A stretch of DNA of 64,000 bases, from assembly GCF_949987535.1 (NCBI RefSeq), contig NC_080078.1, positions 25,254,942-25,318,941 on the forward strand, read 5' to 3'. This document shows positions 10,479 to 21,114 of the stretch, one piece after another. The translations under genes and the position numbers were made by a program. Below the pieces are notes generated by a model. It saw nothing but the letters and a program-made list of their open reading frames with translations. It did no database searches and was not told the origin of the DNA. Origin of the DNA: Balaenoptera acutorostrata (lineage: Eukaryota > Chordata > Mammalia > Artiodactyla > Balaenopteridae). How positions within the stretch are numbered: position 1 is the first letter of the stretch; each line of letters begins with the position of its first letter.

Positions 10479-11027
10479 TGTGGTTGGCAGAGTAACAGTC
10501 CTCCCAAAGGTGTCCTTGTTTTAATCCCTGGGACCTGTAATTATGTTAGGAGACATGGCAAAAGGGAATCAGGGTTGCCGAGGAATTAGGTTGTTTATCA
10601 GTTGGCCTTCTGACCTTCTGACAAAGAGATTAGCCTGGATTCTCCAGGTGGGCCCAATATAATCACAAGGTCCTTAAAAGTAGAAGGGAGGCAGGGGAGG
10701 AGAGCCAGAGGGAGATGTGATAATGGAAGAAGGACAGAGGGATGTGATGTGAGAAGAACTTGATCTTCCATTGCTGGCTTTGAAGATGGAGGAAGAGGAC
10801 CATGAGCCATGGAATGCTGGCAGCCCCTAGAAGCCGGAAAAGGCCAGGAAATAGATTCTCCCTGAAAGCCTCCAGATGGAATGCAGCCCTGTAGACCCCT
10901 TGATTTTAGCCTAGTGAAGATTTTCTGGGACTTCTGACCTACAGAACTGTAAGATAATACGTTTGTGTTAAGTCATGTAGCTGGAGGTAATTTGTTACAG
11001 CAGCAATAGAAAACTACTATGCCGACA
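10479..11027 (+). mobile_element. MLT1 LTR (MLT1B/C-like), near full length
   Basis: A MaLR (ERVL-related) LTR from TGTGGTTGGCAG at the start to 'cagcaatagaaaactactat...ca' at the end. Internal landmarks in order: 'aatccctgggacctgtaatt', 'gggcccaatataatcacaag', 'gctggctttgaagatggagg', 'tagaagccggaaaaggccag', 'cttgattttagcctagtgaa', 'acttctgacctacagaactg'. No internal gag-like region follows, so it is a solo LTR. Confidence 0.9.
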
Positions 11028-11337
11028 CTAAAACCATGCCCGTAGAAAGAATCATAGAGGAACTAACACACAGCCTTCTTTTACTCAGAACTAGTAGAGC
11101 AAGATGCAAACGTTACCATATTTCCTCAATTTTGTGATGCTTGTTTGTTTTGTTTTTCAAATTTTAACATTTCTCAAATCAGGATGTGTCTTACAATTGA
11201 AGAATAGTTAACAGAATGTTTTTTTCCCCAAACCTTTTTAACAAAATTGAAAGCTGTTATTAAATAGATTGTATATTTAAAAATCTTCAGCACCTTAAAA
11301 TCATACGAAGAGTAGTCGTTTCAAGAAGCAAGTGGGT
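11028..11337. other. Single-copy AT-rich spacer
   Basis: No feature recognised between the MLT1 LTR and the following L2 fragment. Confidence 0.4.
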
Positions 11338-11470
11338 GGAATTCAATTCAACAAGTATTGATTGGGTATCTTTTCTGTGAAAAGCATGTGGCTAGGCATC
11401 AAAGTGGGCTGGACCTGGAAAGAGGACTGCTCCTGTCTCCAAGATTTTCTCATAAAAACGGAAAAATGAC
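11338..11470 (-). repeat. L2 LINE 3' end, antisense
   Basis: 'aattcaattcaacaagtatt', 'gattgggtatcttttctgtg', 'ggctaggcatcaaagtgggc' follow the antisense L2 3' terminus. Confidence 0.6.
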
Positions 11471-11614
11471 CTCAGCATGATAAATTATACTAAACTCAGA
11501 CTCATATTATGATTATGGCTCCAAACACAAAATGCTAGGATCAGGGACAACGCCTGGCTAGTTTATCGCCAGGTTCCCTGGATCTAGCATGGGGCCTAGA
11601 ACAGAGAAAGTACT

Positions 11615-11763
11615 CCTTTGACTCACTGTGTAATTGCTTTACATGTTTTATCTCATTTTTCCACCAGATAGATTATGTTGTGTCCCTATTTTACAGCTGA
11701 GGAAACCAAAGCTTAGAGTGAGTAATTCATTTGCCCAGTCACACAGCTACTAATAGCTGAGAC
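11615..11763 (-). repeat. MIR SINE, antisense
   Basis: 'ttacatgttttatctcattt', 'ccctattttacagctgagga', 'aaccaaagcttagagtgagt', 'cagtcacacagctactaata' match the antisense MIR. It abuts a MER20 at 11764. Confidence 0.85.
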
Positions 11764-11963
11764 CAGGGGTTCTCAGCCTCAGCACTATTGGTACTTGGGG
11801 CTAGAGAATGCTTTGTTGCAGGGGTGCTGCCCTGGGTCTTGCAGTACGTTTAACAAAATCCACGGCCTCTAGTCATTGGATGCCAGTAGCACATTCCCCT
11901 CCACTTGTGACAACCAAAAATGTCTCCAGACACTGACGGATGTCCCCTGGCAAATGTCTCCTA
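11764..11963 (-). mobile_element. MER20 hAT MITE, antisense, end missing
   Basis: Reverse-oriented MER20: 'caggggttctcagcctcagc', 'tctagtcattggatgccagt', 'tgtgacaaccaaaaatgtct', 'ccagacactgacggatgtcc'. The terminal inverted repeat at the far side is not recognisable. One of four MER20 copies in the window. Confidence 0.8.
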
Positions 11964-12003
11964 ATTGAGCACTTTAAGAAAGGCACATTAATATTAAAGT
12001 AGG

Positions 12004-12550
12004 TGTGGTCTTAAAATATGTCCCCCAAATCTTTCATACTCTTCCTTTAAAGAGTTGGAGCCTAATTCCTACCCTCCTGAAAATGGGGAGAACTTAGTGA
12101 CTTGCTTCTCGGAAATGGAAATACAGTGGACATAATAGGGACACATGAGATTAGGTCATAGAAGGCACTCTGGCCTCCTCTTTGCTCTCTCTCTGAAATT
12201 GCTTGCTCTAGGGGAAGTTACCTGCTATGTCATGAGAACATGTAAGCAGCCCTATGGAGAAGTCTCCATGGTGAGGATGGGGGCCAGTGAGGAGCTGAGG
12301 ATCTAGTCAATTGCTATGGAGTGAACCATTTTGGAAGTAGATCCTTTAGCCCCAGTCAAGCCTTCAGATAGCTGAAGCCTCAGCTGACATCTTAATGACA
12401 ATCTCATGAAAGACCCTGAGCAAGAGCCACCCAACTAAGTCAGCCCTGGATTCCTGACCCTTGGAAACTCACTGAGGTAATAAATGTTTGTATTTTAAGC
12501 TTTGCTAAACTTTGGACTCTTTGTTACACAGCAATAGATAACTAATACAA
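12004..12550 (+). mobile_element. MLT1-type LTR, diverged subfamily, near full length
   Basis: Starts TGTGGTCTTAAAATATGTCC and ends 'cacagcaatagataactaat'. Between these lie 'ttgctctctctctgaaattg', 'gtcatgagaacatgtaagca', 'gatagctgaagcctcagctg' and 'tgacccttggaaactcactg', the order seen in older MLT1 LTRs (H-K range). It differs strongly from the MLT1 at 10479, so the two are separate insertions and not a provirus pair. Confidence 0.8.
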
Positions 12551-12769
12551 AATCAATGACATGTTGAGGGAAGAAGTAAATGGTCTAGGGTGGGAGGGAA
12601 AGGATGCAAAAAAGAGAAACTAGAAAGGCAGAGAAAGGTCACATTGCAAAGAACTTTGAAATGCATGCTCAGGAATTGACCTTCATTCTGATGGCAACTA
12701 GGGCCATAATTAGGCAACAAGGCTTGTAGCTTTTTCATCTCTAGGAACACAATTCTGGACACTCTTCTG

Positions 12770-12913
12770 TTTAAGTTTCCCAATGGCATCTCCTTGCTTT
12801 AAGCATAAAGGACAAACACTAAGTAAAGCTGAAAGGGCCTTTCATTTTCTTTCTGCTGCCTAACTGGTCATCCTAATCTTCTGCCCTCTGTTCTGGTATC
12901 ATTCCTATCTCAG

Positions 12914-13000
<87 letters not shown>

Positions 13001-13395
13001 CAGACACTCCTCTATCTTCTATCCCTTCTACACTTTCACTTCTCTTATGTACTGTGTTCTCTTGTGCTCTTATATGCTTGCCCTGGATACTTCTCCCTTT
13101 CTCTGCCTTTGGACTCCCTGGACTAATTGTCCCTTTTTTGAAACCCTTTTCTGTCCTTCCCAGTCTGGGGAGGTTTCCCCCCACATACTCCCATACCCTC
13201 CCATTTTAGTCTGGGCAAATCTTCCTCCCAGCACTTAATGCAAATTTTCTGGACTAAATGGCCTATAATTTGTCCATTTCTGTAACTCTTTCTTCTACCT
13301 GGACTTGAGCTCTATAAGTTCATTGGCTGCATTTTTTAAAATCTCTGAAGAGGATAGGTGTCTAATAAATGTTTGTTGAACAAATGAATGAATAC
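12770..13395 (+). repeat. L2 LINE, 3' portion, containing a CA array
   Basis: L2 sense text from 'aagtttcccaatggcatctc' through 'cctttcattttctttctgct', ending with 'gtctaataaatgtttgttga' and 'caaatgaatgaatac'. The (CA)n at 12917 has expanded inside it. Confidence 0.75.
12917..12998. repeat. (AC)41 microsatellite
   Basis: About 82 bp of uninterrupted AC repeat, 41 units. The long minus-strand run of Cys-Val codons here is this array and not a protein. A pure array of this length is very likely to vary in length between individuals. Confidence 0.98.
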
Positions 13396-13960
13396 ATGAT
13401 AGCTGAGTTTTGCTGACTGCTACGTCTGGAGAAATCCAGACTTCTGTGTCCTTTGGTAGCCGGGTGATTTGTCTCTGATGGCTTCTGAAGAAAAATAAGT
13501 CCGGTATTAAGGAGTCTTATCTTGCCCAATGGATGTATGTACCTTGTGTTTGCACTGGACATAGACACGGATATAGCAATAGCGGGTCTCGTTCTCCTCC
13601 ACAAATCACTGGGCCAGTTCCCCTCAGAGCAGACCGAGAGGCATTACCCTCACTTTGAAACATGACCTAATTTCACTGACTCATGGGCAGAAATCCTGAG
13701 ATGTTGGTCCTTTTCCACCAATGTCCCCAACGTTTCCTCATATGACAGGAAAAAAAAATCTACCCATAATCCTGGTCATTTTCAAACAAGTTTGTTCCTG
13801 TTAACTGTTTGGAGGCCATTAACTGTTTGTTGTGGGGTCTGTTTGTCTCTGTAAACTGGGTTTGGCTTAAGGATATGAGCAGGGGCAGACTTGAGGATGT
13901 GAAGTGCTTCAGAGCTATTAAGGCAAAATGGTGAGCCTGAAATTTGAGAATTATATAGGA
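13396..13960. other. Single-copy sequence, nothing recognised
   Basis: No exon or repeat recognised. Confidence 0.4.
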
Positions 13961-14167
13961 CAGAGATCAGCAAACTATAGTCTACAGGCCAAATCCAGCT
14001 CTACTTTTTATGGCCCTTGAGCTATGAATGGTTTTTATATATTTTAATAGCTACCTTTAAATGGTTATATAAATACACATGTAATAGCTTCGATTTTGCC
14101 TCTTGGCTTGTGAAGCCCAAGATATTCACTACATATGGCCATTGAAGAAAAAGTTTACTGATCCCTG
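13961..14167 (+). mobile_element. hAT-type MITE with degraded TSD
   Basis: Starts CAGAGATCAGCAAACTATAG and ends AAGTTTACTGATCCCTG, which are inverted termini of a common mammalian hAT MITE ('gatcggcaaactatggcc ... aagtttgccgacccctg'). The flanks ATATAGGA and ATGTAGAA agree at 6 of 8 positions, as expected for an old 8-bp hAT duplication. Its last part is duplicated next door (14112-14290). Confidence 0.75.
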
Positions 14168-14280
14168 ATGTAGAAGGAGAGAGTTTACTGATCCCTGATG
14201 TAGAAGCCCAAGATATTCACTACTATGGCCATTGAAGAAAAAGTTTACTGATCCCTGATGTAGAAGGAGAGAGAGACTCC
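14112..14280. repeat. Local tandem duplication of a hAT end, period about 91 bp
   Basis: The block starting 'gaagcccaagatattcacta' at 14112 occurs again at 14203 with a 1-bp deletion. Within the first copy, 'gtttactgatccctgatgta' is itself repeated at about 14153 and 14182. So the end of the hAT element has undergone two rounds of slippage or unequal exchange. Confidence 0.9.
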
Positions 14281-14290
14281 CTCAGAGACA

Positions 14291-15449
14291 GAATTTGCAG
14301 AATAGACATGTCTACCATGGATGTTTAAGTGGTCTACAATAGGTGTGTACCATATAACACTCCTCCTCTCTATCCCCTAGGGAATCTGTGTTATGTCTGT
14401 ATTGGCCATTGAGACTTGTGAATTATGGGTTCTTTGTGTGAGGGACGGGGGACACTGAATGTATGCATCTAAAACAGAGACAGGGTATGTGGAAGCAGAG
14501 GCTCGGGTACCAGACGGCAGCCATCATCTGGTCACTTACGGCCTCTCTGTTTAGTATCTGTAGGGTCTCAGGTCAGGCTTGGAAGGAATGACACAAACTC
14601 ATCACCTTTCTCCTCTTCCTACTGCCTAAGTGGGCTCCAGCTTGCTGGGTCTTACTGGCACTGTCCATTGAGAGGGCGTGTCCTGCCGCCACTTAAATCA
14701 CAGGGTCCCATCCTCTCCCAGCAGCCCATCAGCCGAATGCACAGCCACTTCTCACAGAGAGCCCTCTTACCCATCAGGGGACGATAATGCCTGGCAATCA
14801 TTTTGGCTTTTCCAGACTTAATGTTCTCTCTCCTCCGGTCCTTCCTGCCCCAGTGGAAAGCATAAGCATGCTATTTTAAGACATCCTTTAGTACCAAAAT
14901 ACCACTTTGAGACACTCATGTCCTTCCTTCCAATAATGTCTTTTGTTTAAAGCATAAAGAACTTATCAGGTGGGGCAAGTCATGCCTTCTTATGGGAAGC
15001 AAGCCAAAGGGCAGAGTGGAGACTTACAGGATTTCTGCTGCCCCAGGCTTTCCAACTCAAATGCTGAGGGCAGTGGAGATCCTTTGTCTTCTTCAATTTC
15101 TCATTCTCATCTTCACAGACTGAGGGCTAAGGGGAGCGGTCACCGGGGACCCAGGCTTCCTGTGGATGTAGCATCAAGGTGAAAAAGGACAGGCTAATGA
15201 TAGTGGGCCAAGTGGGCACTAAGTCTGGCCACAGGAAAAGAACTGGAAAACATGAAAAGTAAGAGAGACCGGGCAGTGGAAAGAGCTTTTCCTACAACAG
15301 CAAAGATAATTTGAAACTATGAAGGTAGCATGAGGGGTGGGTGTCCAGTGACATCATACAAACTATCAGATATTTGGGAGAATGAATTATGAGCACAGCT
15401 CCACATAGTTTTAGGTCCTAATTCCATTACCGTATTCTGCCCTTCTCAT
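14291..15449. other. Single-copy sequence, about 1.1 kb
   Basis: No exon recognised. A plus-strand frame of 70 codons near 14970 is not supported by anything else. Confidence 0.4.
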
Positions 15450-15690
15450 AGCTAATATTGACTGAATGCTAACAATGTGTCAGATACAATGCTAATCCAT
15501 TTATAAGTTTCAGCTCATTTACTGCAGACAATAACCCTACAGTGTACGAGCTATTGTTACCCCATATTTACAGAAGAGGAAACCAAAGCTCAGAGAGGTT
15601 AAGCCACTTGCCCACCATCACAGCTCATTAGTGGCGAAGCTCAGACGCACATCCAGGCCCAACCCCAGGACTTGAACTCGGAACCTCTTC
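15450..15690 (-). repeat. MIR SINE, antisense, nearly complete
   Basis: 'actgaatgctaacaatgtgt', 'ccccatatttacagaagagg', 'aaaccaaagctcagagaggt', 'taagccacttgcccaccatc', 'aactcggaacctcttcacga' cover most of the MIR in reverse. Confidence 0.9.
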
Positions 15691-17039
15691 ACGAGATCAG
15701 CTCTCCCAAGGAGTTTGCCTCTAGGATCTCGTTTCCCATGTCAGCCGGGCACCAGTATAAGCTTGGGAGAAACCAACTCCCATAGACAGCTGTCTAGATG
15801 GTGTTGATATTATAAATGGTATTATAAAACATCAGGATATGGCTTATAAATCAGGCAAAGGGAAGTTATGATTCTTCTGGACACTCTAATCTATCTCCCT
15901 ATAATTGCTTGTATGTGAAACGCCTGCATGAGTTTATCGGAGCCTTCCCTGAATTGTCTGCGAAGGTAAGATTGCAATTTTAGCAACCCTTGTTACACAA
16001 ACCAAAGCAATCTGTTCTACTTTGACACTCTGACACCCCTGGCTTGCAAAAGGGTTGGAGGCGGGGGTAGAGGGGAATTTGTTCATGTTCCTGGTGCCAG
16101 AAAAAGTATGAAGGGTTAATTATGAAGCATTCTCTCTGCTGGTGATGGCTCTGGCCTCTCACCGAACTAGGGAAGCAATCTTGGGGATACTTAAGGAGAA
16201 AACCACAGCTCCATTTCTTTAAACCATCTTTAACCTTTAGTTCTAGAAACCCTAATTAAAAATCAATTCTGGTTTTTGTAGTCAATCTGACAGTAATTCT
16301 ATCTCTAATGGCAATGGCAAGAGAAATAGTATGTCAGGTATATTCAGCAGCAAAATGACATGTTCATTAGCAATTTACTGGGTGTGAAATTTCTACCATG
16401 ATAAAGCATTCCTGAACAATACAGGGTCACCGTTCCCCTAGGGTGACCCATTCTACTGATTAATGGGGGACACTAGTGGGATTAAATGCCTGCTACACAG
16501 ATTATTTGAGTGTTTACAGCAGAGTTATTTTGTAGGCACCTTGCACTCTGAAAATAAGTCAGGACCCAAAACAGTAAACAAGCTGACATAACAAGATGAT
16601 TGCAGCCTATTGTAGCCCAGAAAAATCTAATCTGGTCTCCTAACAGCATTGCAATCTTTATTGTGACTGTATGGATCCCAATTCATCAGCCCATTTTGGC
16701 AAGCTCTCCCCGCCAGTAATCATTCATTTTCAGTGTAGCCTCTGAACAGGTATCGACTTTAGAGCCTGGCAATTCATCCCCGGTTCTGCATCCCTCCATC
16801 AAGATTCTCTGACAGTCTCTGAAGCAAGTTGGGAGAGAAAAATGTGGCCTTTACATGCAGGACCTCCAGAGAGACTCTGGGGGCAGGGAAAATAGAGGGC
16901 AAGCAAAATTCTCCAGCTCAATACAAAGGGATAATAAAACACTGGCGTCATATCTTGTCCTTGCTAAAATTCCAACATTCCCAGTGATCTACAGATCAAG
17001 GTGGAATCATGAAATATTAGAACAAAAAGGGATACAAGG
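15691..17039. other. Single-copy sequence with a candidate conserved island
   Basis: No repeat is recognisable for about 1.3 kb. The part at 16200-16760 looks like a conserved non-coding element. It has few repeat-like features, TGACAG and TAATTA-like homeodomain words, and a perfect inverted repeat GGGTCACC / GGTGACCC at 16424-16431 and 16442-16449. No open frame or splice pattern suggests an exon. Function is inference only. Confidence 0.4.
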
Positions 17040-17215
17040 GAAAGATACTTACATTTAGTGAGGGTCTTCAAAATCATTGTCTCATTTCAACCTTACATCA
17101 AACCCATGATATAGGTATAATTTATTAACCCCTTTTTCAGATGAGGAAACTGAGGCCGAGGGAGGTAAAGTGATTCCCACAGGCTAACAAGTGACTTCGA
17201 AACAAGATTACTTAA
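17040..17215 (-). repeat. MIR SINE, antisense
   Basis: 'acatttagtgagggtcttca', 'cccctttttcagatgaggaa', 'actgaggccgagggaggtaa', 'agtgattcccacaggctaac' match the antisense MIR. Confidence 0.85.
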
Positions 17216-17221
17216 ACTAGC

Positions 17222-17445
17222 AGTTTTTGAGCTTTTTTTATTGAGGGAAAATTGGCATAACATAAGGTTAGCCATTTAAAGGGTCCATTCAGCGGCATTT
17301 AGTGCGTTCACAGTGTTGTGCAACAATCGCTTCTATTTGGTTTAAAACGTTTTCATCACTCCCAAACGAAACCCCACACCCATCCCCCACACCCAGCCCC
17401 TGGATCCACTAGTCTGCTTTGTGTCTCTGTAGATTTTTAAAAAGG
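17222..17445 (-). repeat. L1 3' UTR fragment, antisense
   Basis: Begins with an antisense 3'-end-like 'ctttttttattgagggaaaa' and follows the common antisense L1 3' UTR path: 'taacataaggttagccattt', 'agtgttgtgcaacaatcgct', 'ccctggatccactagtctgc'. Confidence 0.65.
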
Positions 17446-17576
17446 CAGTGGAACCCCAATCTACAAAATGAAAGTAGAGCTGCTAATTGAAATTGCAGGC
17501 AGCATCTTGGAGCTTTGTGCCTTCAACCTTCCCAGACTCCAGTGGGGTCCCCAGAGGCCCACTCTGAGCTCTAGAG

Positions 17577-17800
17577 CAGGGATCCCCAACCCCCGGGCCG
17601 CGGACTGGTACCAGTCTGCGGCCTGTTAGGAACTGGGCCGCACAGCAGGAGGTGAGCGGCGGGCGAGTCAACGAAGCTTCATGTGGCACTCCCCATCGCT
17701 CATATTAGCGCCTGAACCATCCCCCCTCCCCAACCCCATCCATGGAAAAATTGTCTTCCACGAAACCAGTCCCTGGTACTAAAAAGGCTGGGGACTGCTG
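17577..17800 (+). mobile_element. hAT MITE with perfect 8-bp TSD
   Basis: A 224-bp element from CAGGGATCCCCAACCCCC to GGCTGGGGACTGCTG, whose ends are inverted repeats. It is bounded by identical 8-bp copies of CTCTAGAG at 17569-17576 and 17801-17808, the hallmark of hAT transposition. Internal text 'ccgcggactggtaccagtct' and 'attgtcttccacgaaaccag' places it in a well-known mammalian hAT-Charlie MITE family. The centre is deleted relative to the full family. It is GC-rich against the local background. Confidence 0.92.
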
Positions 17801-17808
17801 CTCTAGAG

Positions 17809-18472
17809 GATTATTATGGGGGGCTCCTGGGAAAATTTGCTATAAGGGGTTCTGTCACGGCCCCATAATTATTTTTTCCTTTTCAAGGGAACAGATGAGA
17901 CAAGGAGACTGTGGGAAATGTTCTTAAGCAGAGATATGACAAGGTTTGCTGACCAGTGAGAGCCTGCACATCTCCACTGGGGACACATGAGTGATACACC
18001 AGGGTGTAGATCCTGGTCAAAGCACCGATGTTAGGAATCCTGCTTGGTTGCTTTGCTTGTTATGTACATCTCCATGGACAGATGGGGAAGGAAATTTGGG
18101 TCTTAGATAAGGCAAAAGGAAGATGTCATTGGATTTTGCCATGGACTCATCATTTTGGCCTCCGTCTTGCAGGAAAGGTCACCTCATATTCCAACCAGCA
18201 GGCTTTGGAGTTGAAGGTGGTGCAACTCTGTATGATTTCCTTTCCACCTGTACTTATTAACAGTGAATTGGAGTCATTCATGTAGCTGGCATGTTAATTA
18301 CTCAGTGTGCTATACCCCACCCCTTCCCCGCTCTGCCCATCTCAGGCTGTTCCACAGAGCCTGATGAGTGGAAAATGAGCCTTGTGTTCTGCCCCTTGAC
18401 TGTAGGTTGGGCCAAGGACAGACACAAATCTAAGCCTAAATTGGGATAATGACAGCATCACTTGGGGATTGA
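17809..18472. other. Single-copy sequence, nothing recognised
   Basis: An 85-codon plus-strand frame at 18028 has a hydrophobic start but no support as a gene: no start context, splice or conservation evidence is visible. Confidence 0.4.
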
Positions 18473-18485
18473 GAATGTGGTTCAG

Positions 18486-18795
18486 TCTAAAAAATAAAAC
18501 CAACAGATGTATATAACAAAGCAGAAACAGACTCACAGACACAGAAAACAAACTAGTGGTACCAGTGTCGGGGGGTGAGGGGGGAAGATAGAGGTAGGGG
18601 ATTAAGAGATACAAACTACTATGTATAAAATCGATAAGCAACAAGGATCTATTGTACAGCACAGGGAAATTTAGCCATTATTTTGTAATAACTTTAAATG
18701 GAGTATAATCTATAAAAATATTGAATCATTATGCTGTACACCTGAAACTAATATAATAGTGTAAATCAAGTATATTCCAATTAAAAAAAAAAAAA
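18486..18795 (+). mobile_element. 5'-truncated L1, 3' end with TSD
   Basis: A short L1 3' UTR: 'aacaaagcagaaacagactc', 'gatacaaactactatgtata', 'ctattgtacagcacagggaa', 'gctgtacacctgaaactaat', ending in a 13-A tail. It is flanked by GAATGTGGTTCAG (18473-18485) and GAATGTGGCTCAG (18796-18808), a 13-bp TSD with one change. Extreme 5' truncation is usual for L1. Confidence 0.92.
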
Positions 18796-19071
18796 GAATG
18801 TGGCTCAGGAGCTCTGCACAGTTGCTGTCAGGCACTTGAATGAAGAGCCACAGAATTCTGAAGCCTGGCTCTGAAAGACACAGCTGCTATACAGAGAGAG
18901 AAAAAGAAGAATGATGCAGACAAGCCTGCAGAAAGACACAGAGGGGAGACACTTGTGTCCCCATACAGCCACACCCTTGAGATGGAGACAGACACCTGGT
19001 CCCAATTCCAGGCTCCTGGGAGACATGGCTGGAATCCCTGCTCTTAGTCCTGAATGATGTCCTGTCATTTT

Positions 19072-19600
19072 AGTCAGGGTTCCTTTGCTTGCAAGTGCCA
19101 GAAACACAACTCAAACTTGCTCAAGGATCCATGGAGTGTATTGGCTTACAGAGCTGCCAAGTCCAGGCACCAGGGCTGCAGGTACCCAGACAATGCCATC
19201 AGGGTTCTCTTCCCCAGCTCTTTTGTCTGCTTTCCTCTGGGTTGGCTTCATTCTCAGGTGGGCTCACCAAAAGCTCCCAGAAGTTCTGGCTTAGCAACGG
19301 CAATGGAGAAAGTGCCCACATTCCCAGTAGGCTTAGAAAAACTGGGGAGCTGATGCTCATTGGATGGTTTTGGTCACATAACCACTAGGGAACCAAGACA
19401 CTGACATGTGTTATATGCTAATTTGTCAATCCATCCTTAGAACTCACTGTGAAGTGGAATCAGCCCCACCCAAACTATGAGGACTAAGGGAAAGAAAGCA
19501 AAGGGATGCTACCCAAAGGAACATTAGGGTGCTGTTCCCAGAACATGGGTGCTGGGCAGCAATAAGAGGGAACATCTGCTATAACCTAGCCTCCCTACAA
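19072..19600 (+). repeat. Old dispersed repeat, family not named
   Basis: Landmarks 'ttgcaagtgccagaaacaca', 'actcaaacttgctcaaggat', 'ctttcctctgggttggcttc', 'cagccccacccaaactatga', 'gggtgctgttcccagaacat' match a high-copy mammalian repeat that I recognise but cannot name with confidence. A second, more worn copy in the same orientation is at 23133. Confidence 0.5.
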
Positions 19601-19635
19601 AAAACAATAAAACAAAAACAAACAAACAAACAAAA
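19600..19635. repeat. (AAAC)n simple repeat
   Basis: A short A-rich tract with AAAC/AACA units. Confidence 0.8.
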
Positions 19636-19689
19636 TCCCTGTTTTAAGTTAGTCCAACAGGTTTCTATTTCTTGTCACCAAACAGTCCT

Positions 19690-19920
19690 TGACTAAATAT
19701 CTAGAAAAATACGTGGGAAATAAAAATGAGTAAGACAGACTTCAGCTGTCAAGGACCTTATCTTTTTATAAGGAAGATAAACCCAGTGTATGCAAATTGT
19801 ACATCACAAGTAAAAGCTTGTTCTAGAGGTACAGAGAACCCCAGAATTTCAAAGGCAGTGATACCAGCTGAGGTAAGCAGGAAGTTCCTTATGGTATTTA
19901 TTTGGCTTGGGGCTTAAGTG
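19690..19920 (-). repeat. Possible L2 fragment, antisense
   Basis: 'aaataaaaatgagtaagaca' and 'tcaaggaccttatcttttta' loosely resemble antisense L2. Weak. Confidence 0.35.
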
Positions 19921-20059
19921 AATAATATAAGGTTTCAAATAGATAGTGTGTTTCCAGTTAAAGAAAATGGTGTCATCAAACACCTAGAGGCTGAAAAGTA
20001 CCAGGTGTAAACAGAGATGATCAAGTTTATCCCCTACACATCTCTTACCCTATTTCACC

Positions 20060-20515
20060 CCAGATCTCCCACCACCACCCCAGCCTAATATCTCACCCAG
20101 ATTCCTGGGACATCCACTTTGCTCCATTCTAAGACATTCTCCACTTGTCCGCTAGAGTGATCTTTTTCAAGCACACATCTCGTGATGACATACCCTCCTT
20201 GCCTCTCAGTAAGTTTCCCATTGCTCTGATATCTAGGCTAAAATTCTTCTCTTGCCTCCTCTCTCAGTACTCCAGCCCACCCATGTTCTCTATGTTACAT
20301 GCATTCCCCAAAGCTTCAGACATGCTGGGGAGACCACCTGAAATGCTCCTCCTGTCCCCAACCCTTCACATGGTGATTCATTTACACTCTTCTTTCAGAC
20401 CTATACCTAAGGAAGATCACTCCAGCCAGGCTAGCTCAGATCTCCCTGTGATGCACGCCCAGTATCACCTAATATTTATCTTTATTGCCCTTATTTCAGT
20501 TAGTAAATAAACCTT
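20060..20515 (+). repeat. L2 LINE, 3' region
   Basis: 'tgcctctcagtaagtttccc', 'ctcagtactccagcccaccc', 'catgctggggagaccacctg', 'tcctgtccccaacccttcac' and an end at 'gttagtaaataaaccttcat' follow L2 in sense. The 121-codon plus frame at 20145 lies wholly inside it and may retain decayed L2 coding sense, but there is no intact protein. Confidence 0.7.
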
Positions 20516-20563
20516 CATTTGAGTGAATATTTCATCAATGACTCTTTTTCCTCTATAGCAAGC

Positions 20564-20804
20564 TTTCTCTGTCTTGGCTCTGTTGACATTTGGAACCAGA
20601 TAATTCTTTGTTGGGTGTGTGGGAAGGGGCTGCCTTGTACACTGTAGGATATTTAGTAGCATCCCTGGCCTCTGCCCACTAGAAAACAGGAGCACCCCCT
20701 TCCCATTTTAGTTGGAACAACCAAAAATGTCTCCAGACATTACCCCAAGGTCTCCTGGGTGGGAGGGTGGGGAGCAAAAGTGCCCCCCATTGAAAACCAT
20801 CACT
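20564..20804 (-). mobile_element. MER20 hAT MITE, antisense, both ends visible
   Basis: 'ctgttgacatttggaaccag', 'ataattctttgttgggtgtg', 'tagtagcatccctggcctct', 'ccaaaaatgtctccagacat', ending 'ccattgaaaaccatcac'. Near complete. Confidence 0.85.
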
Positions 20805-20874
20805 CTACAGTCTAGTACTGTAGACTCCATGAGGAAAGAACCAATCCAGTGCCTGGTAAAGGTAAGTATTTGAT

Positions 20875-21072
20875 TCTCCAGACCAATCACACTTCAGAAT
20901 CACTTAGGGAGCTCTAAAAAGTTATGATGCATGATCCGACCCCATACTAAGTAAATAGGAATCTCTGAGGGGATGGGGTGAAGGGATTGCGGTCCAGGTA
21001 TCCATAAAAAAAAAAAAAAAACCAGAAAACTTCCCAAGCAAATCTCTTGTGCAGCTGGGGTTGATAATCACA
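20875..21072 (+). mobile_element. MER5 hAT MITE with internal A-run
   Basis: 'acttcagaatcacttaggga', 'gctctaaaaagttatgatgc', 'atactaagtaaataggaatc', ending 'cagctggggttgataatcac'. A 16-A run at 21006-21021 has expanded where the family normally has a short A-rich stretch. Confidence 0.7.
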
Positions 21073-21114
21073 GAAGTGGGTGACCATTGTTGAAATCATT
21101 GTTGGCTGAATGTA

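Noticed and set aside
10479..12550. Two same-direction MLT1 LTRs about 1 kb apart, as a possible MaLR provirus
   Set aside because: They belong to clearly different subfamilies and the DNA between holds L2, MIR and MER20, not an internal gag-like region.
12873..13184. 103-codon minus frame with a long Cys-Val run
   Set aside because: It is the translation of the (AC)41 array and its flanks.
20145..20510. 121-codon plus frame
   Set aside because: Lies inside an L2 3' region; at best decayed L2 sense, no intact protein.
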